From contig NZ_CP019419.1 in assembly GCF_001975665.1 (NCBI RefSeq), positions 1,798,001 through 1,862,000 on the forward strand: 64,000 bases of DNA, given 5' to 3'. Position 1 is the stretch's first letter, and each line of letters starts with the position of its first letter. Positions 1 through 10,054 of the stretch are shown here, piece after piece. The DNA is from Polaribacter reichenbachii (lineage in GTDB: Bacteria; Bacteroidota; Bacteroidia; Flavobacteriales; Flavobacteriaceae). A program made the translations under genes and the position numbers. The notes under the pieces were generated by a model that had not been told where the DNA came from, did not search any database, and saw nothing but the letters and a program-made list of their open reading frames with translations.

Positions 1-1
1 T

Positions 2-2002
2 GGTGTGCACTCTATTTATCACACAGAAGAATCTATTGCATTTGTTCAACAATTAGATCAACAAGCACAAGCTTTAGGTTTAGAAGCTTTTGATGTTGGT
101 TATAGAGGGTCTACTTACGAGGCTAGTAGTATTTATGAATTAGAGCCAGGTATGGCTGCACAAGATTGGCATTATGGTAGAAATAATAATGGTATTGGTG
201 GTTCTGGTGATGCAGGTCCTGCTGCTAAACTAGATAATGTTGATAGCTGGCAAAAAACATTTTTTGGAAATGTAAGTGGTTATTTACAATACCAAATTAT
301 TGAAGGTTTAAATGTTAAAACTGTTTTAGGTGGAGATATGAAAGATACTCAAACCTATGCACACAGATTATTAGGTTATGATTCAAGAGCAAGAGATTCT
401 CAAACTTTTATGGATCAAATAGATTTAAAAGTTTCTTCAGTATTAAGTGAAACAACATTAAGTTATGCTACTAAAATTGGTAAACATGATATTTCTGCTG
501 TAGCAGGTGTAGAATTCCAAAATACTAGATTTATTGGTACAAGATTAGATGGTTCTAATGTGCCAGATGAAGCTATCCTTAATTATAACTTATTCGATCC
601 TGCAGATATTATTGTTACAGAAAGAGATGAGACTAGAGTAAGAGAGAGTGTTTTTGGTAGAGTTAATTATGCTTATGATGATCGTTTTTTAGTTTCTGCT
701 TCTTTAAGAAGAGATGGAGATTCAAGATTTGGAGCTAATAAAAGATATGAAACTTTCCCAGCAATTTCTTTAGGTTGGAATTTACATAACGAATCTTTCT
801 TAAAAGAAAACGAATTATTAAGTAGGTTAAAAGTAAGATTTAGTACAGGTTCTTTAGGTACAACATCTTTCTTAGGTTCTTACGATTCTTTAAGTTTATT
901 AGATCCTTCTGCTACTATTTATGGTACAGGATATTTAATTCCTTCAAATTCTAACAACCCAGATTTAACTTGGCAAACGAATACAGAAACTAACTTTGGT
1001 GTAGATTTTGGATTCTTAAACAACCGTTTTACTTTAGGTATAGATTATTATACATCTGATATTGAAGATATCTTAATTAATCAAGCACAATCAGAGGTAT
1101 TAGGTAACCCAACTTCTATTTTAAATGTTGGTGATGTTAAAAGTTCTGGTTTAGAATTTGAAATATCTGGTAGCTTAATGAATACAGAAGATTTCTCTTG
1201 GAATATGGGTGCAAACTTATCTACTGTAAATACAGAAATTACTTATTTAGGTGGTTTAGATGAATTACCACAACAAATTTTTGGACAAAGTGGTAGAGGG
1301 GCAGTATTTAGAAACTACGTTGGTGGTGGAATTGGTGAAATGTGGGGATTAGAAACTATTGGAGATGTTGAAATGACATATTTAGCTGATGGTACTAGAC
1401 ACCCAAATAGTCAAACTGGAGAATCTTATGTAGTAGATCAAAATGGAGATGGTGTTATTGATAGAACTAGAACTGTAGAAGATGGTGGAGATTTAGTAAT
1501 GATAGGACAAAACACTCCTGATTTTTACTGGGGTATGTCTCATAACTTTAGATATAAAGATTTTGATATGTCTTTCCAATTACAAGGTTCTCATGGTGCA
1601 GAGGTTTATAATATAGATCCTCTTTATTATGGTTCTCAATGGGGTGGTAGATTAGACTATGCTATGTTAGATGCAAATAGCGATGGAATTGCAGATCATA
1701 ATGGAGAGTATTACGAAAGAAATAGAAACCAAACAGATGCTATGATTCAAGATGCTTCTTATGTAGCTTTAAGAAACTTAACTATTGGTTATACACTTAA
1801 ATCAGATGTTACAGATAAAATTGGTTTTAGCTCTATTAGATTTTATGGTGCTGCAACAAACTTATTATATTTAATGGGTAGCGATTATACATCATACAAC
1901 CCAGAAGGTGTAAATACAACAGACCCTACAGTTTATGGTGCTCAAGTTGGTGCTAGTCCAGTAGTAAGAAGTTTCACTATAGGTTTAAATGTTAACTTTT
2001 AA
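2..2002 (+). CDS. SusC/RagA-family TonB-linked outer-membrane transporter, 3' part
   Basis: The frame is open to the left edge, so the gene begins before the window and only the last ~667 codons are here; the GTG at base 5 is an internal valine, not a start. The protein is rich in aromatic, Asn and Gly residues in alternating strands, and ends in a C-terminal Phe after an alternating strand (SFTIGLNVNF), as beta-barrel transporters do. The N-terminal CarboxypepD_reg and plug domains must lie upstream. A SusD-like gene follows after 10 bases, the classical SusC/SusD pair that imports oligosaccharides or peptides across the outer membrane using TonB energy. The substrate cannot be read from the sequence; the nearby PL6 lyase makes alginate oligosaccharides a reasonable guess only. 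Confidence 0.93.
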   Translation, partial: GVHSIYHTEESIAFVQQLDQQAQALGLEAFDVGYRGSTYEASSIYELEPGMAAQDWHYGRNNNGIGGSGDAGPAAKLDNVDSWQKTFFGNVSGYLQYQIIEGLNVKTVLGGDMKDTQTYAHRLLGYDSRARDSQTFMDQIDLKVSSVLSETTLSYATKIGKHDISAVAGVEFQNTRFIGTRLDGSNVPDEAILNYNLFDPADIIVTERDETRVRESVFGRVNYAYDDRFLVSASLRRDGDSRFGANKRYETFPAISLGWNLHNESFLKENELLSRLKVRFSTGSLGTTSFLGSYDSLSLLDPSATIYGTGYLIPSNSNNPDLTWQTNTETNFGVDFGFLNNRFTLGIDYYTSDIEDILINQAQSEVLGNPTSILNVGDVKSSGLEFEISGSLMNTEDFSWNMGANLSTVNTEITYLGGLDELPQQIFGQSGRGAVFRNYVGGGIGEMWGLETIGDVEMTYLADGTRHPNSQTGESYVVDQNGDGVIDRTRTVEDGGDLVMIGQNTPDFYWGMSHNFRYKDFDMSFQLQGSHGAEVYNIDPLYYGSQWGGRLDYAMLDANSDGIADHNGEYYERNRNQTDAMIQDASYVALRNLTIGYTLKSDVTDKIGFSSIRFYGAATNLLYLMGSDYTSYNPEGVNTTDPTVYGAQVGASPVVRSFTIGLNVNF

Positions 2003-2012
2003 TTAAAGAAAA

Positions 2013-3341
2013 ATGAAAAAAATATATATATTATTAACGTCGTTGTTTTTGGCAACAGCATGTTCACCAGATTTAGAACAAGCTCCACCTAATTTAGCAA
2101 GTGCAGACTCTTTAACTGATTTTGAAGGTGTTTTAAATGCAGCATATTATTATCAATTAGGTAGTGTTACTCCATTAGCAGTAATGGGAGAATTTAGATC
2201 AGATAATGCAGAAATGTTCGAAGCTCCATATACAGAGTTTGACGTTTTTACGAATAACTTAACAACTATGGAGGATCAATTTTTTGGGCCTTTATATACT
2301 GCAATGTACAAGTCTATTTTAAGTGCAAATAATGTAATAGAAAACTCTTCTAACGCAACTCATATTGCAGAAGCTAAGTTTTTAAGAGCTTTATCTTATT
2401 ATAAGTTAGTTAAATCTTTTGGTGCAGTAACAGTTAATTTATCAGCAGCACCAAGTTTAACAGATACATCAATTTTAGCTAGAACACCGGCTACAGATGT
2501 ATATAACAATGTTATTATACCAGATTTAGAAGATGCTATTGCAGGTTTATCTGCAACTATAGATAATGGTAGAGCTTCTAAATATGCAGCACAATCTTTA
2601 TTAGGTAAAGTATATGCAGCAATGGGTAATTATGCTAGTGCAGAGACTCATCTTGCGGCTGTTGTAAATGGTGCTTCTGGAGCAGGGATTGCTTTAAAAG
2701 ATAATTTTAGTGAAATCTTTGGTGCAGCTAACGAGATTGAAAATTCAGAAATTATATTTTCTACACAAGTTTCTAGTTCTATTGTAGATGAATATTCTTT
2801 TGGTTCTGATTTCTGGAACTGGTTTGTTGGTGATGATTCTAAAGCAAATTTTCCTGTAGATCCAGATTTAGTTGCCGCTTTTGATGCAAGTGATGCAAAT
2901 GGAGGAGGTACCGATTTAAGAAGAGCAGTTACTTTAAGTGATGTTGGTACAACTGCTATTAAATTCCCAAAAGAGGGAGGTCTTGGAGGAGAACATGATT
3001 GGATTGAAATTAGATTAGCTGATGTTATTTTATTATATGCAGAAGCATTAAATGAAAATGGAAATACTGCTGCAGCTGTTACTCAATTAAACAAAATTAG
3101 AAACAGAGCTGGGTTAAATAACTCTACAGCATCTACACAAGCTGAAGCAAAAACAGCAATCTTAGCAGAAAGAAGATTAGAATTAGCTTTTGAAGGTAAA
3201 AGATGGGATGATTTAGTAAGAACAGGAACTGTTAATGCAGAACTAGGAACTACAGTAAATAGTGATTATTATTTATTTCCAATTCCAATCTCTGAAATAT
3301 TAGCAACTAATGGAGTAATCACTCAAAATTCAGGATATTAA
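2013..3341 (+). CDS. SusD/RagB-family nutrient-binding outer-membrane lipoprotein
   Basis: A 442-residue protein with a short signal peptide ending in a lipobox (LATAC), so the mature protein should start at a lipidated Cys17. It has the alpha-helical TPR-like body of the family, with a SusD-like N-terminal half and a RagB C-terminal half that includes the conserved ERRLELAFEGKRWDDLVR stretch near the end, and closes with the usual short C-terminal strand. At 442 residues it is at the short end for the family. It lies 10 bases behind the SusC gene and is surely co-transcribed; it should form the lid over the SusC barrel and bind the ligand at the cell surface. A strong terminator follows. Confidence 0.95.
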   Translation: MKKIYILLTSLFLATACSPDLEQAPPNLASADSLTDFEGVLNAAYYYQLGSVTPLAVMGEFRSDNAEMFEAPYTEFDVFTNNLTTMEDQFFGPLYTAMYKSILSANNVIENSSNATHIAEAKFLRALSYYKLVKSFGAVTVNLSAAPSLTDTSILARTPATDVYNNVIIPDLEDAIAGLSATIDNGRASKYAAQSLLGKVYAAMGNYASAETHLAAVVNGASGAGIALKDNFSEIFGAANEIENSEIIFSTQVSSSIVDEYSFGSDFWNWFVGDDSKANFPVDPDLVAAFDASDANGGGTDLRRAVTLSDVGTTAIKFPKEGGLGGEHDWIEIRLADVILLYAEALNENGNTAAAVTQLNKIRNRAGLNNSTASTQAEAKTAILAERRLELAFEGKRWDDLVRTGTVNAELGTTVNSDYYLFPIPISEILATNGVITQNSGY

Positions 3342-3363
3342 TTTTATTTGATTTGTTTATATT

Positions 3364-3398
3364 AAAAGTCGTTTTGTAATTTTACAAAACGACTTTTT
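3364..3398 (+). terminator. Rho-independent terminator after the SusC/SusD pair
   Basis: A near-perfect 16-base inverted repeat (arms 3364-3379 and 3382-3397, core GTCGTTTTGT) is followed by a run of T. It lies 22 bases after the SusD stop, so the SusC/SusD transcript should end here and the next gene needs its own promoter. Confidence 0.85.
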
Positions 3399-3418
3399 CC
3401 TTTAATAAAAAATTGAAA

Positions 3419-4267
3419 ATGAAAAATAATAAGGCAATTCTCTTTATGGTATTTAGTGTAATTGCATTTGCAGTTATGAATGCAGTTGTAAAATATCTAT
3501 CAGCATTTAATGTATATCAAATTGTTTTTTTTAGATCTATAGGTACTTTGGTTTTTACTTTACCTTTAATTTTAAAATCTAAAATTCCAGTTTTGGGTAC
3601 TAATAAAAAGTTATTATTAGCAAGAGCAATTGTAGGTGTTATTTCTTTAACCTGTTTTTTTCAGTCTTTAAATTATTTACCAGTTGGTACTTCAGTTTCA
3701 TTACGATATACATCACCAATATTTGCAGCTATTCTCGCTTTTTTCCTGTTAAAAGAAAAGATTAAAACCATTCAATGGTTTTTGTTTTTATTAGCTTTTA
3801 TAGGTGTTTTAATGATAAAAGGATTTGGAGCAGATGTAAATACAATAGGTTTACTATTTGTATTAACTTCAGCTGTGTTTCAAGGTTTAGTTTTTGTATT
3901 AATCCGTAAAATTGGTAGCAAAGAGCATCCTTTAGTAATTATAAATTATTTTATGGCTACAGCTTTTGTTTTTGGTGGCTTAATGTCTATAAATCATTGG
4001 ACAAATCCAACCCCCTCTGAATGGGTTTTACTACTAAGCTTAGGAGTCTTAGGTTATATTGGTCAGTTATACATGACAAAAGCCTTCCAAACCAATGAAA
4101 CTAATGTTGTAGCCCCGCTTAAAAATTTAGAAGTGATTTTTGCAATTATTATTGGAGCACTTTGGTTTGGAGAAATCTATAATTTATTAACCCTATTAGG
4201 AGTTTTCCTAATTTTATTTGGCTTGGTTTATAATATATACATTAAAAGAAAAAAGATTAAGAACTAG
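3419..4267 (+). CDS. EamA/DMT-family inner-membrane permease
   Basis: About 282 residues with ten hydrophobic segments arranged as two EamA halves, the drug/metabolite transporter fold. The first half contains the typical RSIGTLVFTLP and YLPVGTSVSLRYTSPIFAA stretches, the second ends with NLEVIFAIIIGALWFGE. The ATG at 3419 is preferred over the in-frame TTG two codons upstream. Such permeases export or import small metabolites; the substrate is unknown. It stands between the SusC/SusD terminator and the convergent lyase gene, whose stop lies only 4 bases away, so it may belong with the carbohydrate cluster or just be a neighbour. Confidence 0.88.
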   Translation: MKNNKAILFMVFSVIAFAVMNAVVKYLSAFNVYQIVFFRSIGTLVFTLPLILKSKIPVLGTNKKLLLARAIVGVISLTCFFQSLNYLPVGTSVSLRYTSPIFAAILAFFLLKEKIKTIQWFLFLLAFIGVLMIKGFGADVNTIGLLFVLTSAVFQGLVFVLIRKIGSKEHPLVIINYFMATAFVFGGLMSINHWTNPTPSEWVLLLSLGVLGYIGQLYMTKAFQTNETNVVAPLKNLEVIFAIIIGALWFGEIYNLLTLLGVFLILFGLVYNIYIKRKKIKN

Positions 4268-4271
4268 TTTT

Positions 4272-6650
4272 TTAATTTTTTAGCAAACCAATTCTATCAA
4301 TTTTATTATTCTCTTTTAGTAATGACGATTTTTTACTCGGTATAAATAATTCGTCATTTTCCCATTTTGGGTTTTTATAAAGTATATTCTCTTTTTGAGC
4401 TCCTTTACTTAGCTTAACAAAACCATTATTATAGAGTAAAGAATTAGAAATAAAATTGAATTTACCCTTTAAATCAATTGGAGTTTCAGATTTATAACTA
4501 TTTTCAAAAACAGTGTTGGTAATTTCTACAATTTGAATTCCATTAGTTTTTAAAACTTTACCTTTTTCTTGATTATATACATTGCTAAAAACGCAGTTTG
4601 TAACTACTAGTTTCCCTCCAGGAAGATCTTCTAAAGGAGTACTTCTAACATAATTTACAGCAGCTTCCTCAATATCTTTAAATACTGTATTTTTTAATAA
4701 GATAACATTCGCGTTATAAAAGCCCATTATATCTTTATCATAAGACAAGTTTAAGCCTCTATAACTATTTTCGAATTTAGAATTGATAAAGCTTAAAGTA
4801 TCTGCTTTTGTGCCATTGTAGGCCTTAAAAATAGATCCTCCGTCTTTATTTGTGAAGTTTTTAAATACCACATTATCTACAAATAAACTATAAAGACCCT
4901 TTTCTTTTTTATCTGGTGATACAATAGCATATTTTACATTAGAAGCTTCACCATCAATAGTAACATTACTTAAGGTTAATTTTGCACCTTCGTTAACTCT
5001 AAAGAAATAACTAAGAGGTTTTTCTAAACCATCTTTAGATTTTAAAAGAGTTGTGCCTTCTTTATTACCAATAATCGTAATTTCTTTACCAATTTTTATT
5101 GTTTTTTCAGCAACATACTCTCCAGAATTTAAACGAATTGTAGATCCAGGAGCAGCTTTGTCTATGGCTTTTCTTAAATTTTCTGTACCAGGTTTTACTA
5201 CAATATCAGCAGGTTTAATTATTGGAGCAACAATATCTGGTTTCCAACCTGGCCCAGCTCTTAAACCTAAGGCTTTCGGTAATTTTGTAGCATCTAAATT
5301 AAAAGCACCAGCATTAAAAATTTGTCTTACAGCTTTGGTAATATCTCTTTCCGGACTTTTATCATTTTTCGAAACAACCAATAAATCTGGATTTTGTTTT
5401 GTAGGAATAGGGAAACTTTTAATTTCTTTCCAATCTATTTTTGTGCTTTTGAATCCTTTTACAGGTGCACCTTTTGCATCAATATAATTGTTATTAAAGT
5501 TGATGTTTGCAGTTTCATCTACGAACAATACGTTTTCTGTTGCAGATGTATGATAGAATATATTATTAGAAAAGTTTACATTTTTAGGCGATAATGATTT
5601 TTCATCATCTTTACCTTCACCAAAAGCAATAGGCCCAGAATTAATAATTGTGTTGTTTTGAATATCTACATTATTCACTTGATGATATCTGTTTAATGGC
5701 GAATTTGGCACACCATTCATTAACACAAGAGAACCTCTATAGCCATCGCCTAACAAACCAACCATTAAATTATTTCTGATGATATGACCTGCATTAATTA
5801 CTCTAATTCCACCAGTTTTAGAAACTCCATTTCCTAAAAAAACATTTCTTTCTACTAAAGCATTATTTCCATGACGTAGGGTTAAACAACCTTTGCTACC
5901 CACAAATAAATTATCTCTAAAAATGTTATCACCAGATTTGTTAGATATAATTTCTATTTCGCCATCGCAATTGGCAAAAACATTTCTTTCTACAATGGTT
6001 TTAGAAGATTTCATAGAATTTGCACTTGTACCAATTCTTATAGTTTCTCCTCCATTTGTGCCTAATTCAGGTCTAGATCCGAAGAAATTATTATCTATTT
6101 TATGATTATTTTCAATATGCTCTTCACCTTTTAACCAAACCACAACTGTAGTTCCTGGGCTTGTTTTTCCAGTAAAATTATTATGATCTACTCTGTTGTT
6201 TTTTCCCCAAATATCTACCCAATGATCTTTAATTCCGTCTGCAACTTTGTAATAAGAAATGGTTGAATTTGCAAAACGACAGTTGTTTGCAAAAGTTTTA
6301 GAATCTTTACGAAACTGCACTACAGATTTATAATTAGAATCACCATCCTTAAACCATAAACCACTTACAATAACGTATTCTCCATAAATATTTAGAGTAG
6401 AATTACCAGAAATGATAACTTCTCCTGCAGTTTCTGCCTTTACTATAATAGGTTTGTTTTCTTCACCATTTCCGTAAGCATTTAGTTTTACATCTTTCCA
6501 AACTCCATTTTTGAGTACAATTGTAGTTCCTGCAACCGCTTTTTTTATAGCAGCATTATACTCGTTAAGGTTAGAAACTGTAACCTCGTTTTGCGAATAA
6601 CCTAAAACTGAAATGAATAATAAAAGAATAGAAGTGTAAAATGATTTCAT
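4272..6650 (-). CDS. PL6-family polysaccharide lyase (alginate lyase / chondroitinase B family), two beta-helix domains
   Basis: A 792-residue secreted protein with a signal peptide (residues 1-20). The N-terminal domain, residues ~25-400, is a right-handed beta-helix of family PL6. It carries the calcium-ligand region EIEIISNKS (Glu231, Glu233), the catalytic-type Lys238 in SNKS and Arg259 in LTLRHGN, matching the Lys/Arg pair known from chondroitinase B and PL6 alginate lyases. Residues ~480-780 form a second parallel beta-helix, as in two-domain PL6 alginate lyases. Alginate is the likely substrate; chondroitin-type glycans cannot be excluded. The ATG at 6650 is preferred to the in-frame ATG ten codons upstream because it starts a clean signal peptide. 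Two operator-like palindromes lie 6-32 bases before it. No T9SS tail is visible. Confidence 0.9.
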   Translation of the reverse strand: MKSFYTSILLLFISVLGYSQNEVTVSNLNEYNAAIKKAVAGTTIVLKNGVWKDVKLNAYGNGEENKPIIVKAETAGEVIISGNSTLNIYGEYVIVSGLWFKDGDSNYKSVVQFRKDSKTFANNCRFANSTISYYKVADGIKDHWVDIWGKNNRVDHNNFTGKTSPGTTVVVWLKGEEHIENNHKIDNNFFGSRPELGTNGGETIRIGTSANSMKSSKTIVERNVFANCDGEIEIISNKSGDNIFRDNLFVGSKGCLTLRHGNNALVERNVFLGNGVSKTGGIRVINAGHIIRNNLMVGLLGDGYRGSLVLMNGVPNSPLNRYHQVNNVDIQNNTIINSGPIAFGEGKDDEKSLSPKNVNFSNNIFYHTSATENVLFVDETANINFNNNYIDAKGAPVKGFKSTKIDWKEIKSFPIPTKQNPDLLVVSKNDKSPERDITKAVRQIFNAGAFNLDATKLPKALGLRAGPGWKPDIVAPIIKPADIVVKPGTENLRKAIDKAAPGSTIRLNSGEYVAEKTIKIGKEITIIGNKEGTTLLKSKDGLEKPLSYFFRVNEGAKLTLSNVTIDGEASNVKYAIVSPDKKEKGLYSLFVDNVVFKNFTNKDGGSIFKAYNGTKADTLSFINSKFENSYRGLNLSYDKDIMGFYNANVILLKNTVFKDIEEAAVNYVRSTPLEDLPGGKLVVTNCVFSNVYNQEKGKVLKTNGIQIVEITNTVFENSYKSETPIDLKGKFNFISNSLLYNNGFVKLSKGAQKENILYKNPKWENDELFIPSKKSSLLKENNKIDRIGLLKN

Positions 6651-6656
6651 AATAAC

Positions 6657-6682
6657 TGGTTTACCAATTTGGTTAACCAAAT
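6657..6682 (-). promoter_or_regulatory. Tandem TGGTTWACCA palindromes, candidate operator of the PL6 gene
   Basis: Two copies of TGGTTWACCA lie at 6657-6666 and 6670-6679 with centres 13 bases apart. The second sits inside a perfect 16-base palindrome, ATTTGGTTAACCAAAT (6667-6682). The TGGT-N-ACCA half-site pattern resembles operators of the FadR branch of GntR regulators. The site lies in the 50-base gap before the lyase start codon, where a bound repressor would block transcription. No regulator gene is in the window; the assignment is inference from the pattern. Confidence 0.5.
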
Positions 6683-6700
6683 ATACAATTAAAATTATAA

Positions 6701-9700
6701 TTATTTTCTTATCAAACTAAAATTTCCAGTTCTACTTTTTATTTGATTTTGTTGATTAACTAAAATAGCTTTAAACCAGTAATTATTAGAACCTAAAAGG
6801 TTCCCATTATAAGTACCATCCCAACCTAAATCATTTATAGAAAAACTAGCAATTTGTTTTCCATATCTGTTAAATATATTAATAGTACCTTCTTTATAAT
6901 AACTTTTCTTTATTCCTTTTATTTGCCAATAATCATTGTTTCCATCTGAGTTTGGAGTAAAATAATCGGGAAAACTTATCAATGAAATTTCAAAAGGAAC
7001 ACTTCCGCAATTATTCAAATCATTTATTTCTAAAGTATAATTACCTCCTTCTAAATTTTCAAAACTAGGGTTATTTTGATAATCAAATATTACATTTGAA
7101 TTATCATCTAAAAGTCTAAATTCATAATCACCTAAACCTAAATTAGATGTATTTATTTTTATAAAATTATTTTCTGAATCGTCTTGTACTTCAATGTCAT
7201 TTATTGTAATTGTTGATACAGAAGATTCTTTTATTATTATTTCTTCTTTATCAGAATCGCATCCATATTTAGAAGTAGCTATAACATTATAAATTCCTCC
7301 CTTAAAAACAGTTGTAGAAAATGAATTGCTAACAATATTATTATTTTCATCTCTCCAAGTATAAGAATAATCAGAATTAGGATTATCAACTTTAATTTCT
7401 AGTTGAGAATTATTGGTAATACAAATAATATCTTCAGTAATTAAATTAACAGTTGGTTTTTCTCTTACCACAAAATCAATAGTAGTTTCTTCGAAACAAA
7501 TATCATAAATAGGATTTTCTAAACGAACTCTTATTGTTTGTGAAGCTGTATTAAAAGGATTAGTTAAAGGACTTGGTAGTAAATTATTATTCTCATCAAA
7601 ATACTTTACAATTAAATTAGTTTGTGTGCCAATTACTGAACTTTCTATGTTTGATGTATCAAAAGCTACAATTCCATCAAAATCATCATCACATTCTTCT
7701 TGAATTGATACAATATTTGCAGTTGGTACTGTATTTACAGTAAAATTTATTGTAGTTTCATCATAACATTTTCCATCAAGATCAATAGAATTTGAGTTTT
7801 CTATTCTTGCGATAACATTTTGAGTTTTAGTTTTAAATGGATTTTGGAGTGGACTTGACAATTGCACGCCATTTTCATCAAAATAAGTAACAGTAACATC
7901 AGTTTGATTACCAATAATAGTGTTATGTATTGTTGATGTATCAAAAGCAAAAAATCCATCTTTATCATTATCACACTCAGGATTTACAGTTACAGGGTTT
8001 GCAATAGGAACTTTTTCAACATTTAAAGAAATATGAGCACCTAAACCCAAACAGTCATTATCAACTTTACTATCAACTCTAATGTAAATATTTTGTTGAT
8101 TAGGGTATCCTATATTTTGATAATTTGTTATATCAGATATCATATTTTCTTCAGCCAAAGCATCTTCTTCATTTCTATAATAATTGATGATTAATTGTTG
8201 ATTTACAGGAAAAATATTGATAATATCATTGGTAACATCACTAAAATTAAAAGTTGCAATTCCGTCTGTAAGATTAGTTCCATCGTCACATTGATAATAG
8301 GATTTTAATAATGCTGCCGGAATTTGAGTTGTAGATACATACAAATTTACTTCACTAACCTCATAACAACCATTTTCATTTTCTATTCTTGCCCAAATTT
8401 TATCTATACTAACAGTTTCGTTTTGATAATTGGTAGTGTTAGTTATTTCTGAGCTGCTATTTTCTGCATCAATTTTTTCTTCGTGAAATGTAATGGTATA
8501 ATTTTCTGGGTTTGTAATGATTTCTTCTTTTACTTCATTTAAATTAAAAAAACTAAAACCGTTAATATCAGAATTATCACATTGTTTTAGAGCTACAGAA
8601 GGGTTGATGTTTGGAGTATCAAAAATTTCTATTTCTTTAGGAATTGTATAACTGGTATTATCTATATGAACAACTTCTGCTGTTACATTGTAAATTCCTG
8701 CTGATGTAAATTGATGGTCAACATCAATAGAAGTTGCTGTATTATTTGTGCCAGAACTTGGGTCATCAAAATGCCAAACTACAGATTTTATTTCTGATTG
8801 GTTGGTTAAGCTAAGATCGTTTGAAAAGTTAATGCAGTTATTGTTATTTGTAATTTCGAAAGGTAAGATTGTTTTTGCTTCTCCATTAACAGTTACAAAG
8901 AAATTAGTATTTGCTTTACCTAAATCAGCAGTGTTTTTAAATTCATTAAAAGGAGGGCAACCTCCATTATATGATTTAAACCAAGAAATTCCATTATCTT
9001 GTTTTGTACCAGCAGCGAAAGCAACAGCAGAACTAGATAAACTGGAGAGTTGTTTAACTTCAACAAGAATTTTTTTTACATTGGCATCAACTACGATTGG
9101 ATTATCAAAATAAATAATAGAAATATGAGCGTTTTGAGGGCTTGCAAATTGACTTTTACTTTTACTTTTACCAATCAAATTAGTTTCAGAAAATGAATTT
9201 GGAAAGTTATCATCAATTTCATAAATATTAAATTCTACATTTGTATCCCATTCATTAGATTCGACTAAACCAATTTGACCTGATTTTATGATATATTCTT
9301 CGTTTTCTGTTATTCCAAAATCTGATAAAGTAAAAGATTTTGACCAACTAACTCCACCCCAACTGCAACCGTAAATACCTGTTTCAAAAACTTCATCAGT
9401 GATATTAGAAGATAATGTTAAATTTGATTTTGTATTTATTAAGCTTCTTTTTTCACCAGTAACATTTATAAAAAAATTTGCATTCGGTTTAGGAGAATTT
9501 AACTTATCTGTTGTGATGTAAGTATAATGTTCTCTACAACCATAAAACCAAGAAAAATCATTGTCTTGTGCAGTACCAGCAATTAAAACTTTTTTATAAT
9601 CTGGATTATAAATATCTTCAGATTGTGTTACGGTTACTAATATTTTAGTTGTTTTAGAAGGTATAACTACAGGTCTTGAAAAGGTGATGTCTATAATTTT

Positions 9701-10036
9701 AGGATTATTACCAATTTCAGGTGCTGTTATCGAACCTCCTCCAAGATAAACTTTGTTAGAATTTGGAAAGTTATCATCAATACTAAATACAGCAAAACTG
9801 ATTCTTGCTCCATTATAAGAGTTGCTAATTGCTGTTTGGCCAGACTTTATTATTAATTGATCTGATGTAGTAACACCAAAATCTGAAAGGGTAAATGTCC
9901 TTGCCCAAGATTCTTCATAATCACACGATTCCCAATCAGTTTTAATAGGAGTATTTCCAACATTGTGGGTTAATGTAATCTGAGATAAAAGATTTAAACA
10001 AAATAATAATATAAGGGGTAAAAGTAATTTTTTCAT
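6701..10036 (-). CDS. Large secreted modular protein with PKD-like domain and T9SS type B sorting domain
   Basis: A 1111-residue protein with signal peptide (residues ~1-19). Two related ~185-residue modules follow, each with a TLSDFG start, an IIKSGQ strand and a DDNFPNS stretch. A PKD-like domain comes next (around 405-475), then four related ~90-residue modules. Two of these are close copies, with ECDxDxDGxxAFDTS and YFDENxxxLxSPLxNPF. The last 90 residues (1022-1111) are a gliding-motility-associated type B C-terminal domain (starting FTPNSDGNND, with INIFNRYGKQI), the signal for type IX secretion. It is likely a cell-surface or released adhesin. It lies 50 bases upstream of the PL6 gene on the same strand; whether it takes part in polysaccharide use is unknown. 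Confidence 0.85.
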   Translation of the reverse strand: MKKLLLPLILLFCLNLLSQITLTHNVGNTPIKTDWESCDYEESWARTFTLSDFGVTTSDQLIIKSGQTAISNSYNGARISFAVFSIDDNFPNSNKVYLGGGSITAPEIGNNPKIIDITFSRPVVIPSKTTKILVTVTQSEDIYNPDYKKVLIAGTAQDNDFSWFYGCREHYTYITTDKLNSPKPNANFFINVTGEKRSLINTKSNLTLSSNITDEVFETGIYGCSWGGVSWSKSFTLSDFGITENEEYIIKSGQIGLVESNEWDTNVEFNIYEIDDNFPNSFSETNLIGKSKSKSQFASPQNAHISIIYFDNPIVVDANVKKILVEVKQLSSLSSSAVAFAAGTKQDNGISWFKSYNGGCPPFNEFKNTADLGKANTNFFVTVNGEAKTILPFEITNNNNCINFSNDLSLTNQSEIKSVVWHFDDPSSGTNNTATSIDVDHQFTSAGIYNVTAEVVHIDNTSYTIPKEIEIFDTPNINPSVALKQCDNSDINGFSFFNLNEVKEEIITNPENYTITFHEEKIDAENSSSEITNTTNYQNETVSIDKIWARIENENGCYEVSEVNLYVSTTQIPAALLKSYYQCDDGTNLTDGIATFNFSDVTNDIINIFPVNQQLIINYYRNEEDALAEENMISDITNYQNIGYPNQQNIYIRVDSKVDNDCLGLGAHISLNVEKVPIANPVTVNPECDNDKDGFFAFDTSTIHNTIIGNQTDVTVTYFDENGVQLSSPLQNPFKTKTQNVIARIENSNSIDLDGKCYDETTINFTVNTVPTANIVSIQEECDDDFDGIVAFDTSNIESSVIGTQTNLIVKYFDENNNLLPSPLTNPFNTASQTIRVRLENPIYDICFEETTIDFVVREKPTVNLITEDIICITNNSQLEIKVDNPNSDYSYTWRDENNNIVSNSFSTTVFKGGIYNVIATSKYGCDSDKEEIIIKESSVSTITINDIEVQDDSENNFIKINTSNLGLGDYEFRLLDDNSNVIFDYQNNPSFENLEGGNYTLEINDLNNCGSVPFEISLISFPDYFTPNSDGNNDYWQIKGIKKSYYKEGTINIFNRYGKQIASFSINDLGWDGTYNGNLLGSNNYWFKAILVNQQNQIKSRTGNFSLIRK

Positions 10037-10054
10037 TAAAAATAATATATAAGT

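Noticed and set aside
5053..5487. 144-residue plus-strand reading frame inside the PL6 gene
   Set aside because: It lies fully opposite a well-supported lyase gene, with no family features of its own.
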